From contig WAQS01000181.1 in NCBI GenBank assembly GCA_015520115.1, forward strand, positions 1 to 9,600: DNA of 9,600 bases, in the 5' to 3' direction. The notes beneath the pieces are model-generated. The model was not told the origin of the DNA and did not search any database. It was given only the letters and a program-made list of their open reading frames with translations. This DNA is from Ferroglobus sp. GTDB taxonomy: Archaea; Halobacteriota; Archaeoglobi; Archaeoglobales; Archaeoglobaceae. Made by a program: the position numbers and the translations under genes. The first letter of the stretch is position 1; each line of letters starts with the position of its first letter. This document shows, piece by piece, positions 1 through 8,044 of this stretch.

Positions 1-1
1 T

Positions 2-3000
2 CTCAGAGCTGAAAAACTGACGGACCTCATAAGCCTGAATTCAAACGGAAAGGAGGCGGAGGTTAGCATAATCCTCAAGAGCGAGGATAGAGGAGAGAAG
101 AACAAAATAGAGGTAAAGAGGAGAATTAAAGTCACCGAAAGCGGCTACTACAGCTACTATTACATAAACTCAAAACCTTGCTCTCTAACGGACGTGAAAA
201 AGCTTCTTGAAAAAGCGGGGATTTACGAAGATACTCCTAATGTCATAATGCAGGGAGACGTAACGAGGATAGTCGAAATGAGCCCATATCAGAGGAGAAA
301 GATTATAGACGATATAGCCGGAATTTCAGAGTTTGATGAGAAAAAGGAAAAAGCTTTGCAAGAGCTTGAGGTCGTCAGGGAGAACATAGAAAAGATTTCA
401 GCTGTTCTGGCGGAGGTAGACCAGCAGTTAAAAACTCTTGAAAAAGATAGAGAAGAGGCGCTACGATACAAAAGTCTTCTTGAAAGGAAGGAAGAGCTCG
501 AAAGAGAAATTCTCGCCCACAAAAGGCAGGAAGTTTTAAGAAAACTTGAAAGGGTTACGAAGGAGATAATAGAGGGTGAAAGGGAAATAGATAAGCTTCA
601 CGAAGAGTTTACGAAAATAAAAGCAGAAGTCGAGAAGCTAAACGAGGAATTCGAAGAAATAGTAAGGGAAATCTCGTCAAGAATGGATGAGAGGTACAAA
701 GAGCTTCAAAGAAGAATTTCCGAGGCAAGAGCTGAAATCGAAAAAATTTCCGAAGAAAATGAGTTCTACAGCTCTCAAATTCAGGAGCTTGAAAGTAAAA
801 AAATAAAGGTTCTCTCGGAGATATCTAAACTCAGAGATGAGATCGACGAGGTTCTCAAAGAGCTTGAAAAACTCTCCCTCCAAAGGATGAGCGTTGAAGA
901 AGAAAAGGAAGAACTTGAAAGTAAGATAAATCTGCTAAAAATAAAAATTTCTCAAGCTGACGAAAAGTACGGAAAACTGAGAGACGAGTTTTTAAGGAAG
1001 AGAGAGGAGGTTGAGAAGTTAAAGACTAAGCTAAATGAAGTAATCAGGGAGAGAGACGTCATTCTTGAAAGTTTGAGAAAGCTTGACATGTTTTCAGCGG
1101 AACTTTCAGCGGAGAAGGGGGCTACTGAAAAAGAGATTGAAGCTCTTAAAAGAGATGTTGAAAAAGAAGGGCAAGAGCTGGAAATTCTAAAGAAACAGTT
1201 ATCTTCAGAGTTAAAAAGCAGAAATGAGATCGACAAGAGAATTTTCTCGATAAGAAGAGAGCTTGCTGATTTGGAGGAAAAGATAAAGGAGAAGGAAATC
1301 GAGCTGACGAAGATTAGAACGGAAATTAGTTCGAGAGAGGCTTTCTTTGGAAAAGCAGTAGAGCTAATTTTAGAAGCAAAGGAGAAAAGAGCTCTTCCGG
1401 GAGTTTACGGAACCGTCTCTCAACTTGGAGAGGTGGATCAGGAGTTTGCATTAGCTCTCGAAGTTGCTGCCGGAAACGCTCTGAGTTTCATAGTCGTTGA
1501 GAATGAAGAAGACGCTGTAAGAGCGATAAACTACTTAAAAGAGATAAAAGGCGGTAGGGCGACTTTTCTCCCCCTAAACAAGATAAGAAAAAACTTCGGA
1601 AAAATCGACCTCGACAAAAAAGTTCTGAAAGAAAAAGGTGTGATAGACTATGCGGTGAACTTAATCAGATGCGAAGAGAAGTTCAGACCGATTTTCAACT
1701 TTGTTTACAGAGACACCCTCGTCGTTGACAATCTTGAGAACGCTAAAAGGCTGATGGATGGTAGGAGGATAGTTACTCTCGATGGCGATTTAATCGAAAA
1801 AAGCGGAGCTATGACTGGAGGAAGTCCAGAAAAACTCAAATCTGGAATCCTGATGGTCAAGGAGCTTTTAAAAAGGGAAAAGGAGGTTCTTGAAGAAATA
1901 ACCGTGTTAAACTCGAAAAAATCGATACTGAACGGCGAGTTGAGAAAAGCGGAGGATGCTTGGAGAGATGCCCAGAAAAAGATCGAAGAACTTGAGGAGA
2001 AAATAAGAGAGATTCAAAATGCCATCTCCTCAAAGAAGGGGAAATTCGAGGGCATGCTCTCACGAATTTCTGAGATCGAGAGGAAGCTGAAAGAAAAGGA
2101 AGAAGAAAAGGAAGTATTGAAAACCAAGTTATCGGAGAAGAACGAGGAAATTAAAAGACTCGAAGAGGAAATAGCGAAAATTTCATCGGAGATGGAAAAG
2201 ATCGAAAGGCAGCTAAGGGGTAGTGAAATTCCAAAACTTACGGAAGAGCTGGAAAAACTAAAGAGCGAGTACGATGTAAGAACTGAAACGCTCAGAAGAA
2301 TAGAAACGCAAGTGGAAAAGCTCACGTTCGTGCTAAGTCAAAAGAACAATTCAATAAAGGAGAGAGAGGAGGAAATCAAGGAGATTGAAAGACGGGTTGA
2401 AGATATACGAAAGAAAATAAAAGAAAAGGAAGATAGAAAGGTCGAACTCGAAAAGCTTCTAAAAAGCTACGAAGAAGAGGTTTCCAAGCTTGAGGAAGAA
2501 GCAAAAGATCTCAGAGCAAAGAGAGATGAGATTTTCGAAAAAATGAGAAAGAAAGAAGCCCAGAAGAAAGAGATCGAATACAGAATCGTGGCTTTGACGG
2601 AAAAGCTAAAAGCGAGAAGGGAAGTCGAAGAGAAGCTTAAAGCTGAACTAACTACTTATCCAGAAATACAACCGAAGATGAAGAAAGAAGAGGCTATTGA
2701 TCAACTCGAAAAGGTTGAAAAAGAGCTTGCGGACTTCGGAGAAGTGAACATGAAAGCAATTCAAGAATACGAAGAGGTGAAGAAAAGAAGAGACGACTTA
2801 TTCGAGAGAAAACTTACTCTCGAAAGAGAAAGAGAGGAGATTCTCGAAAGAATAGAGAAGTACGAGAAAATGAAAAGGGAAACTTTCTTCGAAACGTTTG
2901 ATAGAATAAACGAGTACTTCAAAGAGATTATCGCAGAGCTAACGGAAGGGTGGGGAGAACTTTATTTGGACAATCCCGAAGATCCGTTCAACAGCGGCTT

Positions 3001-3334
3001 ACATATGCGCGTCAAGCCAAGAAACAAGCCGATTCAAAAACTTGAGTCGATGAGCGGAGGAGAGAAGAGTTTGGTTGCCTTAGCTTTTATTTTGGCAATC
3101 CAACGCTACAAACCGGCTCCCTTCTACGCTTTCGACGAGGTGGACATGTTCCTTGACGGTGTTAACGTTAAAAGGGTAGCGAAGATGATAAAGAGGATGT
3201 CGAAAAACGCTCAGTTCATTGTCGTTTCGCTGAGAAAGCCGATGATCGAGGAGGCTGATGCGATAATAGGCGTTACCCTCGGGAGGGATAACTCATCGGT
3301 GGTAACTGGAATCAAACTCTCGAAGACCCAGTAG
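2..3334 (+). CDS. smc: Chromosome segregation protein SMC (5' end outside the window)
   Basis: ATPase core of the SMC-ScpAB condensin, which loops and compacts chromosomal DNA and helps separate sister chromosomes. The reading frame is open from base 2, so the gene enters from the left; 1110 residues are visible, and compared with roughly 1170-1180 for archaeal SMCs about 65 N-terminal residues with Walker A are missing. The GTG at 194 is internal, because the codons before it continue a typical SMC head (RAEKLTDLI near the edge). The Q-loop glutamine is at 251-253 (motif NVIMQGDVT). Long Lys/Glu coiled coils flank a hinge at about 1391-1828 that ends in GAMTGGS. The C-terminal head carries the ABC signature LESMSGGEKS (3041-3070) and Walker B FYAFDEVD (3122-3145) with its catalytic Glu. 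The two arms are about equal in length and no frameshift is seen. The scpA and scpB genes follow directly, as expected for an operon of complex partners. Confidence 0.96.
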   Translation, partial: LRAEKLTDLISLNSNGKEAEVSIILKSEDRGEKNKIEVKRRIKVTESGYYSYYYINSKPCSLTDVKKLLEKAGIYEDTPNVIMQGDVTRIVEMSPYQRRKIIDDIAGISEFDEKKEKALQELEVVRENIEKISAVLAEVDQQLKTLEKDREEALRYKSLLERKEELEREILAHKRQEVLRKLERVTKEIIEGEREIDKLHEEFTKIKAEVEKLNEEFEEIVREISSRMDERYKELQRRISEARAEIEKISEENEFYSSQIQELESKKIKVLSEISKLRDEIDEVLKELEKLSLQRMSVEEEKEELESKINLLKIKISQADEKYGKLRDEFLRKREEVEKLKTKLNEVIRERDVILESLRKLDMFSAELSAEKGATEKEIEALKRDVEKEGQELEILKKQLSSELKSRNEIDKRIFSIRRELADLEEKIKEKEIELTKIRTEISSREAFFGKAVELILEAKEKRALPGVYGTVSQLGEVDQEFALALEVAAGNALSFIVVENEEDAVRAINYLKEIKGGRATFLPLNKIRKNFGKIDLDKKVLKEKGVIDYAVNLIRCEEKFRPIFNFVYRDTLVVDNLENAKRLMDGRRIVTLDGDLIEKSGAMTGGSPEKLKSGILMVKELLKREKEVLEEITVLNSKKSILNGELRKAEDAWRDAQKKIEELEEKIREIQNAISSKKGKFEGMLSRISEIERKLKEKEEEKEVLKTKLSEKNEEIKRLEEEIAKISSEMEKIERQLRGSEIPKLTEELEKLKSEYDVRTETLRRIETQVEKLTFVLSQKNNSIKEREEEIKEIERRVEDIRKKIKEKEDRKVELEKLLKSYEEEVSKLEEEAKDLRAKRDEIFEKMRKKEAQKKEIEYRIVALTEKLKARREVEEKLKAELTTYPEIQPKMKKEEAIDQLEKVEKELADFGEVNMKAIQEYEEVKKRRDDLFERKLTLEREREEILERIEKYEKMKRETFFETFDRINEYFKEIIAELTEGWGELYLDNPEDPFNSGLHMRVKPRNKPIQKLESMSGGEKSLVALAFILAIQRYKPAPFYAFDEVDMFLDGVNVKRVAKMIKRMSKNAQFIVVSLRKPMIEEADAIIGVTLGRDNSSVVTGIKLSKTQ

Positions 3335-3348
3335 AAATCCTCCTAAAC

Positions 3349-4026
3349 ATGGCTAAGAAGGGGGAAATTGATCCTTGGAATGTCGATGTTGTGGAGGTAG
3401 CCGATAAGTTCTTAGAAGAGCTTGAAAGAGCGAAAAAACTCGATTTAAGAGTTTCCGGGAGAGTTTTGCTTTACGCAGCCATACTTGTTAGAATGAAGTC
3501 GGAAATACTCACAAACGAACTTTTAAAGGTTGAGGAGGAAGATGAGGAAGAAGAAAGTTTTGAAGAATACTTCCAGCCAGAGTTTCAGGATTTTGAGTTT
3601 GAAGAATACGTAGTGGAAGACATTGAAGATGAGGTGATCAAATCTCTCATTGCAACGGGAAGCAGGAAGAAGAAGCTGAGGAGATACACAACTCTCAAGG
3701 ACTTGATAGAGGAGCTGAAAAAAGCGGAAGAAAGAAGGAGAAAAAAGAAGAGAAAAGTCAGGAGAGAAAAAGATGTTAGAGAAGATCCCCTCGAAACCCC
3801 CCATGAGGAGAACGTTGAGGAGTGGATTAGAGAGGCAGAAAAAATCATTTTTGATTTTGCAAAGAGAATGGAAATAATTCCCTTCTCTAAAGTTTGCGGT
3901 GAGGATATTGTTAGGAGTTACGTATCTATTTTGCATCTGGCGTTCAGAAAAAAAATAGAGATCTGGCAGGAGAAAATTTTCGAAAGCGAAGTCCTCCTGA
4001 GGTGGATAGATGAAAGAGGCAATTGA
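3349..4026 (+). CDS. scpA: Segregation and condensation protein A (kleisin ScpA)
   Basis: Kleisin subunit that bridges the two SMC heads and recruits ScpB. From the ATG at 3349 it has 225 residues. The N-terminal part (GEIDPWNVDVVEVADKFL, residues 5-22) is the classic ScpA signature that contacts the SMC neck. A low-complexity linker follows, first acidic (about 61-94) and then strongly basic (about 105-141). The C-terminal winged helix (about 160-223) should bind the SMC head cap. The start is doubtful: upstream in the same frame the codons 3319-3348 spell LEDPVEILLN, which looks like the missing first turns of the conserved helix. That frame is open back to 3292 yet has no ATG, GTG or TTG. 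The ATG at 3349 has no clear ribosome binding site and lies 14 bp after the smc stop, so coupled reinitiation is plausible. Family assignment is firm; the exact N-terminus is not. Confidence 0.9.
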   Translation: MAKKGEIDPWNVDVVEVADKFLEELERAKKLDLRVSGRVLLYAAILVRMKSEILTNELLKVEEEDEEEESFEEYFQPEFQDFEFEEYVVEDIEDEVIKSLIATGSRKKKLRRYTTLKDLIEELKKAEERRRKKKRKVRREKDVREDPLETPHEENVEEWIREAEKIIFDFAKRMEIIPFSKVCGEDIVRSYVSILHLAFRKKIEIWQEKIFESEVLLRWIDERGN

Positions 4027-4525
4027 AGCAATCCTCTTCTCATCTCCAGAACCGATATCTGCCGAAAAGATAGCAAAAATAATAGGAGCTGAAAAAAAAG
4101 CTGTAGAAGAGGAAATCGAAAGGTTGATCGAAGAGTACAGCAGCAGAAAGACCGCATTAGAGATAATAAAGCTTGGAAGGAGATATTTAATGAGAGTAAA
4201 GCCGGAATTTTCGAGATACGTTGAAGAATACATAGAAAAGGATTTACCAAAAGGCGTACTCAGGACTCTTGCGGTAATAGCTTTAAGACAACCGATAAAG
4301 CTGTCGGAACTCGCTAAGATAAGGGGAAACAAGTGCTACGAGCACGTGAAAAAGCTGAAAGAGCTGGGATTCGTGAATGTTGAGAAGAAGGGGAAAAACA
4401 CGATTTTAACAACCACAAAACTCTTCGCAGATTACTTCGGATTGAAGTCGGCAGATCCGGAGGAGATAAGAAAAACGCTGAGCAAATATGTTAAAAGGGA
4501 TGCGAAGCTTGAGGATTTTTTGTAG
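4010..4525 (+). CDS. scpB: Segregation and condensation protein B (ScpB)
   Basis: Accessory subunit of the SMC-ScpA complex; ScpB dimers bind the middle of the ScpA kleisin and modulate the SMC ATPase. It has 171 residues with two winged-helix domains. The first (about 1-75) begins AIEAILFSSPEPISAEKIA, matching the usual ScpB opening. The second (about 80-145) contains RTLAVIALRQPIKLSELAKIRG, the best conserved ScpB segment. A short charged tail follows. The ATG overlaps the end of scpA by 17 bp and is preceded by a strong GAGGTG at 3999-4004 with 5-bp spacing, so the start is well supported and translation is probably coupled. The TAG stop directly abuts the stop codon of the convergent ATPase gene. 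Confidence 0.92.
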   Translation: MKEAIEAILFSSPEPISAEKIAKIIGAEKKAVEEEIERLIEEYSSRKTALEIIKLGRRYLMRVKPEFSRYVEEYIEKDLPKGVLRTLAVIALRQPIKLSELAKIRGNKCYEHVKKLKELGFVNVEKKGKNTILTTTKLFADYFGLKSADPEEIRKTLSKYVKRDAKLEDFL

Positions 4526-4532
4526 TCATTTT
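4516..4532 (+). terminator. T-tract at the end of scpB
   Basis: A run of six T (4516-4521) lies in the last codons of scpB and four more T follow at 4529-4532, with another TTTT at 4559-4562. Such T tracts can terminate archaeal transcription. No hairpin is evident and there is no non-coding space, so this assignment rests only on composition. Confidence 0.2.
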
Positions 4533-5272
4533 GGAAGGATGATGACTTTCCCATTTAATTTTATCACGTCAACTTCGACGCCGTAAACAGCTTTTATGTT
4601 CTCCTCGGTTAAAATTTCGATCCCTCCACTTGCGTAAATTTTCCCCGATTTCATCATAACTATCCTATCGGCGTAATTGGAAGCGATGTTCAGATCGTGT
4701 GTCGTTATGATCGCCGATATCTTCTCTTTTTTAATTATCCTCTTCAAAAGCTTCATGAAGGCAACTTGATTGTTTATGTCAAGATTGTTGGTCGGTTCGT
4801 CAAGGAGAAGAATTTTCGGCTGCTGTGCAAGTGCTCTCGCTATCATAACACGTTGGAATTCCCCTCCACTCAGTTCGTTTAATTTTTTCGTCGCAAGCCC
4901 GTTAAGATTTAAAATTTCCAGAACTTTTTCCACAATCCTGAAATCTTCTTTTTCAGCCCTCCATTTAAAGTGAGGCTTTCTGCCAAGAAGAACTGCATCG
5001 AAAACCGTAAGATGGCTTATCTCTCCCCTCTGCGGAACGTATCCCACCATCTTTGCGTATTCATCTCTGCTAAATTCGAACGCACTTTTACCATCAACGT
5101 AAATTGCCCCTTCAGCTCTTAAAACTCTTGCAAGCGATTTTAGTAAAGTCGTTTTTCCGCTTCCGTTCGGACCTATTACGAAAAGCATTTCTCCCTCTCT
5201 CAGTGAAAATGAAACTCCATCTAAAGCCCGCCTCTTACCATATGAGACTCTAAGCTCTTTTGCCTCTATCAT
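4526..5272 (-). CDS. ABC transporter ATP-binding protein, FecE/BtuD type
   Basis: Cytoplasmic ATPase that powers the importer formed with the permease and lipoprotein encoded upstream. It has 248 residues, normal for the FecE/BtuD/HemV family. Visible motifs in order are Walker A GPNGSGKT (34-41), Q-loop YVPQ (78-81), the family-typical LLGRKPHF after it (95-102), signature LSGGE (134-138), Walker B ILLLDEP (154-160), D-loop NNLD (162-165) and H-loop TTHD (190-193). All catalytic residues are present. The ATG shares ATGA with the permease stop (5269-5272) and has GAGGTG at 5280-5285, spaced 7 bp. It is the last gene of the operon and ends base-to-base against scpB. The motifs do not decide the transported substrate. 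Confidence 0.93.
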   Translation of the reverse strand: MIEAKELRVSYGKRRALDGVSFSLREGEMLFVIGPNGSGKTTLLKSLARVLRAEGAIYVDGKSAFEFSRDEYAKMVGYVPQRGEISHLTVFDAVLLGRKPHFKWRAEKEDFRIVEKVLEILNLNGLATKKLNELSGGEFQRVMIARALAQQPKILLLDEPTNNLDINNQVAFMKLLKRIIKKEKISAIITTHDLNIASNYADRIVMMKSGKIYASGGIEILTEENIKAVYGVEVDVIKLNGKVIILPK

Positions 5273-6279
5273 CTTCCAACACCTCTCAAAAGGAGGTATA
5301 TGAAAACCGGTGCTCCTACAAAAGCGGTAACTATCCCGACCGGAATTATAACCGGAAAAAGGATTGCCCTTCCAAAAGAGTCGGCTAATAGTAGCATTAA
5401 AGATCCGACTACCGCACTTAGCGGAAGAAGAAATCTGTAATCTTCTCCCAAGAATATCCTCACAACATGGGGGGAGATTAAGCCGACAAAACCAATTATT
5501 CCGGTAAAAGAGACGCAGATTGCTGTTAAAAAAGCAGAAAGAAGAAGCCCTTCAACTCTCACTCTTTTCGGATCCACACCGAGGGTTTTGGCTACTTCAT
5601 CCCCACTCAAAAGAGCGTTATAGTCCCAAGCTCTCCTTAGAAAGATTAAAAATACCGCCAAAAAAGAAAGAGCGATTATCGCAGCCTCTCTCCAAACCGT
5701 TCTTCCCACATCTCCGAATGTCCAGAAGACCACCGAAGCTATCAATACTTCATTCTGGGAAAAATACTGGATCAACATCGTTGAAGCTTGGAAAAAAGAT
5801 GCCATCGCTATTCCAGCCAAAATCATAGCCTCTGGAGATAGATCCCTGATTTTCGAAAGTATAAGAACGATTTTCACGCTCAGCAACGCTCCTATAAATG
5901 CGAAAACGGGGACGATGTATGGATTTGAAATCGTAACGCCCTCCCCCGTTCTGTGAAGGATTCCGGCACCAAGGTAGATTATCGCAAAAGCCGCACCAAA
6001 AGCAGCACCCTGAGAAATCCCGAGAGTGAATGAGGAGGCAAGAGGATTTCTCAAAACGCATTGCATAACCGCCCCACTTACGGCAAGACTTGCCCCTACG
6101 AAAACAGCGGTTATAACTCTGGGTAACCTCACGTTCTTCACAGCTGCATTTTCAAAGATGTCTTTAAGGGAGATGTTTGTCGGAACGAAGAAAAGAGAGA
6201 AAATTGTAGATGCAACTAAGAGAAATAAGAGAGTCACTCCAACCAAATGCTTCCTCCGAACGAATTCTTCGTAGTTCAT
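5269..6279 (-). CDS. ABC transporter permease, FecCD/BtuC family
   Basis: Integral membrane subunit of a type II importer, expected to work as a homodimer since only one permease gene is present. It has 336 residues with about ten predicted hydrophobic helices. Family hallmarks are VRLPR (50-54), GASLAVSGAVMQ (62-73) with RNPLASSFTLGIS (77-89), the cytoplasmic coupling segment SGDEVAKTLGVD (225-236), and GIIGFVGLISPHVVR (260-274), followed by the PVGIVTAFVGAPVF region (313-326). These match transporters of iron-siderophores, haem, cobalamin and, in MolB of Haemophilus, molybdate or tungstate. The ATG overlaps the binding-protein stop as ATGA (6276-6279) and has no strong ribosome binding site, suggesting translational coupling. 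No frame disruption is seen. Confidence 0.93.
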   Translation of the reverse strand: MNYEEFVRRKHLVGVTLLFLLVASTIFSLFFVPTNISLKDIFENAAVKNVRLPRVITAVFVGASLAVSGAVMQCVLRNPLASSFTLGISQGAAFGAAFAIIYLGAGILHRTGEGVTISNPYIVPVFAFIGALLSVKIVLILSKIRDLSPEAMILAGIAMASFFQASTMLIQYFSQNEVLIASVVFWTFGDVGRTVWREAAIIALSFLAVFLIFLRRAWDYNALLSGDEVAKTLGVDPKRVRVEGLLLSAFLTAICVSFTGIIGFVGLISPHVVRIFLGEDYRFLLPLSAVVGSLMLLLADSFGRAILFPVIIPVGIVTAFVGAPVFIYLLLRGVGR

Positions 6280-7361
6280 CTGAACTCTTCAGCGAGGTTT
6301 TTAAATCCCCCGTACCTTTTCGCAAGCTCCCCGTAAAGCTTTTTTCCGACGAAGAACTCTATTATCTCGTCGGCTTTCTTTTCAACATCTATGTCCGCAA
6401 ACCTCTCCGGATAGAGTACCTTTCCGATGAAATAGGCGTCTGCCAAGGCTATTTCGACGTTCGTCCAGTAGAAGTTAAAGGGCAAAATTCCGTAGATCCT
6501 GCCTTCCCTGAATGCCTTAAGGGACATGTAGAACTCTTTATTCTTTTCAAAGTCAGCTTTTACCAAGTGTAAGTTACCCTCATCAATGAAAATCACGTCC
6601 GGGTCCCATTCAAGAAGTTTCTCCTTATCGACGAAAATTATTCCCTTGACATCCGCCTCGCAAACCACGTTTTTCGCATGCAATACTGTCAGCGGAGGAA
6701 AATCACACTGAGTAGATTCTATTCCATGTCCACCCTTGTAACTTAACGCCCCAACGTAAACTCTTAACTTCTTATCCTCCGGAATACCTTCGGTTCTCCT
6801 CTCAAGATCCCTTACTGTTTCTTTTAAAAATTTAACAATTTCCTCGGCTCTTTCTTCTTTATCAAGGATTTTGCCAACGAGCGTTATCGACCCGATAAAG
6901 GCTTCGTCATCGAATTTACCAAAAGATCCGTAGCTGACAACAACCGTTGGAATTCCCGTCTTTTCCTGAATGCTATCAGCAAGTTTGGGATTTGCCGTGA
7001 CAAATATTACATCCGGATTCAATTCGGCGATCTTCTCAAGATTTGGAACCGGATTTGGTCCGCCCTTGCCGATAACAGGTAGTTCGGAAAATTCTGGATG
7101 TGCCATTCTGTAGGGTCTTCCCGCTGAATCCCAGTAAATTTCCGCATCCTCCACTCCTACAACTTTGTCCGCTGCGTTTAGGTAAACTACGAACCTCAAA
7201 GCCCCGGGACCTATTGCCACCACCCTTTCAACTTTCTCGGGAACTTCCACGGTTCTTCCAGCCATGTCAACGATTTTTACGAAACTCCTCTCAACCTCAC
7301 TCTTTTCGGAGCATCCGGATAGTAAGAGGAGTAAAACGAGAACGGGCAAAATTTTTCTCAT
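6276..7361 (-). CDS. Substrate-binding lipoprotein, FecB/HemV-2-like
   Basis: Extracytoplasmic receptor that should deliver ligand to the FecCD-type permease. It has 361 residues. The N-terminus is a lipoprotein signal: positive start, Leu/Val-rich core and lipobox LSGC with Cys17 as the lipid-anchored first mature residue. The mature protein has the two-lobe FecB layout: IVDMAGRTVEVPEKVERVVAIG (from residue 30), GPGALRFVVYL (51-61), LEKIAELNPDVIFV (108-121), a linking helix, then YVGALSYKGGHGIEST (202-217) and WDPDVIFID (252-260) in lobe two. GALR and SYKGGHGIEST resemble the archaeal metal-binding HemV-2 subgroup as I recall it. Cys219 and Cys234 could form a disulfide or bind metal. The start is supported by GAGGTG at 7367-7372 with 5-bp spacing and a TAATG junction with the preceding gene. 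Likely ligands are a ferric chelate, haem/corrinoid or a molybdate/tungstate species; the sequence does not decide. Confidence 0.9.
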   Translation of the reverse strand: MRKILPVLVLLLLLSGCSEKSEVERSFVKIVDMAGRTVEVPEKVERVVAIGPGALRFVVYLNAADKVVGVEDAEIYWDSAGRPYRMAHPEFSELPVIGKGGPNPVPNLEKIAELNPDVIFVTANPKLADSIQEKTGIPTVVVSYGSFGKFDDEAFIGSITLVGKILDKEERAEEIVKFLKETVRDLERRTEGIPEDKKLRVYVGALSYKGGHGIESTQCDFPPLTVLHAKNVVCEADVKGIIFVDKEKLLEWDPDVIFIDEGNLHLVKADFEKNKEFYMSLKAFREGRIYGILPFNFYWTNVEIALADAYFIGKVLYPERFADIDVEKKADEIIEFFVGKKLYGELAKRYGGFKNLAEEFR

Positions 7362-8023
7362 TAAATCACCTCTTCAAACTTGCTATCCGAAAACTTTACG
7401 ATTCCCCTACCCACTACTCCGTAAAACTCACCCCTGCATTTTAAGCACAGTCCGTCTTTAACTCTGGTTTTCATCACGAGTTCGCCACACCCGTTGCATT
7501 TTACGCTCTCAAAAATTGGTGCCCTCTCGATTGGCGAAAACCTTACCCTCTCTATCTTGAAAATTTCCCTTGGGGCTTCAATTATTTTCCAACCTATCTC
7601 CTCCCATAACTCTGCTAACTTTTCCTCCTCCTCTTTACTTGCCTCCCTCCTCACAACAACTTTTCTGAAAAGCTCTTCAACATCTTCGCTAAAATACATC
7701 TCGCTCACTTTATCAGCATCAACGTAAACCCTTACGCCTTCCCAGTCCCTTCTTCTGACGAGGGTGAAAGCGTTCTTTCCGACATCCAAATATATCAAGC
7801 TATTATTCCCGAATGTGCATCCAGTGGCAACCTGAACTCCGTCAGCAAAGCAGTTGTTGCACTCAACAACCGCTAAAACATCTTCCCCTATACTTTCCAG
7901 CCCAACTCTCGCTATTCCAAGCTCTTCCATGGCAATCTGAGAAGCTCTCACCCCAAGAGCCAAAAAGGGACATACATGTCCGTGAAAATCCTTAGCCTTT
8001 TTTAAGATATTCTTAACATCCAT
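7361..8023 (-). CDS. FmdE-family protein with C-terminal zinc ribbon
   Basis: It has 220 residues. The N-terminal FmdE domain (about 8-130; named after a gene in a methanogen molybdenum formylmethanofuran dehydrogenase operon) shows the hallmark FHGHVCPFLALG (13-24). The metal-ligand-like VECNNCFADGVQVATGCTFG (53-72) and GKNAF (82-86) follow. A C-terminal zinc ribbon carries CxxC pairs at 176/179 and 193/196, a common partner of this domain. There is no signal peptide or membrane segment, so it is probably cytosolic. The biochemical role of the family is not settled; the His/Cys sites suggest metal binding. It is the first gene of the transporter operon and overlaps the lipoprotein start by one base, so it may handle the imported metal or sense it. 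No Shine-Dalgarno precedes the ATG, and a TATA-like element sits about 26 bp upstream, consistent with a leaderless mRNA. Confidence 0.88.
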   Translation of the reverse strand: MDVKNILKKAKDFHGHVCPFLALGVRASQIAMEELGIARVGLESIGEDVLAVVECNNCFADGVQVATGCTFGNNSLIYLDVGKNAFTLVRRRDWEGVRVYVDADKVSEMYFSEDVEELFRKVVVRREASKEEEEKLAELWEEIGWKIIEAPREIFKIERVRFSPIERAPIFESVKCNGCGELVMKTRVKDGLCLKCRGEFYGVVGRGIVKFSDSKFEEVI

Positions 8024-8044
8024 AGCATCGGTTGTGTTACTCAG

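Noticed and set aside
2014..2325. Minus-strand Ser/Phe-rich frames within smc (also at 289-522, 677-883, 952-1236)
   Set aside because: They are complementary-strand images of Lys/Glu coiled-coil codons. Low-complexity Ser/Phe/Leu content and lack of start signals argue against coding.
330..2900. Repetitive-looking GAA/AAG/GAG stretches considered as a DNA repeat
   Set aside because: They are the codon pattern of SMC coiled-coil heptads, with no exact repeated unit.
194..3334. A complete smc gene starting at GTG 194
   Set aside because: The frame is open back to base 2 and encodes conserved SMC head sequence, and residues before the GTG are needed for the head. The gene is truncated by the window edge.
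3523..4332. Long 269-codon open frame on the minus strand
   Set aside because: It lies antisense to scpA and scpB, whose protein sequences clearly match their families. Its Phe/Ser/Leu-rich translation is typical of the shadow of Lys/Glu-rich genes.
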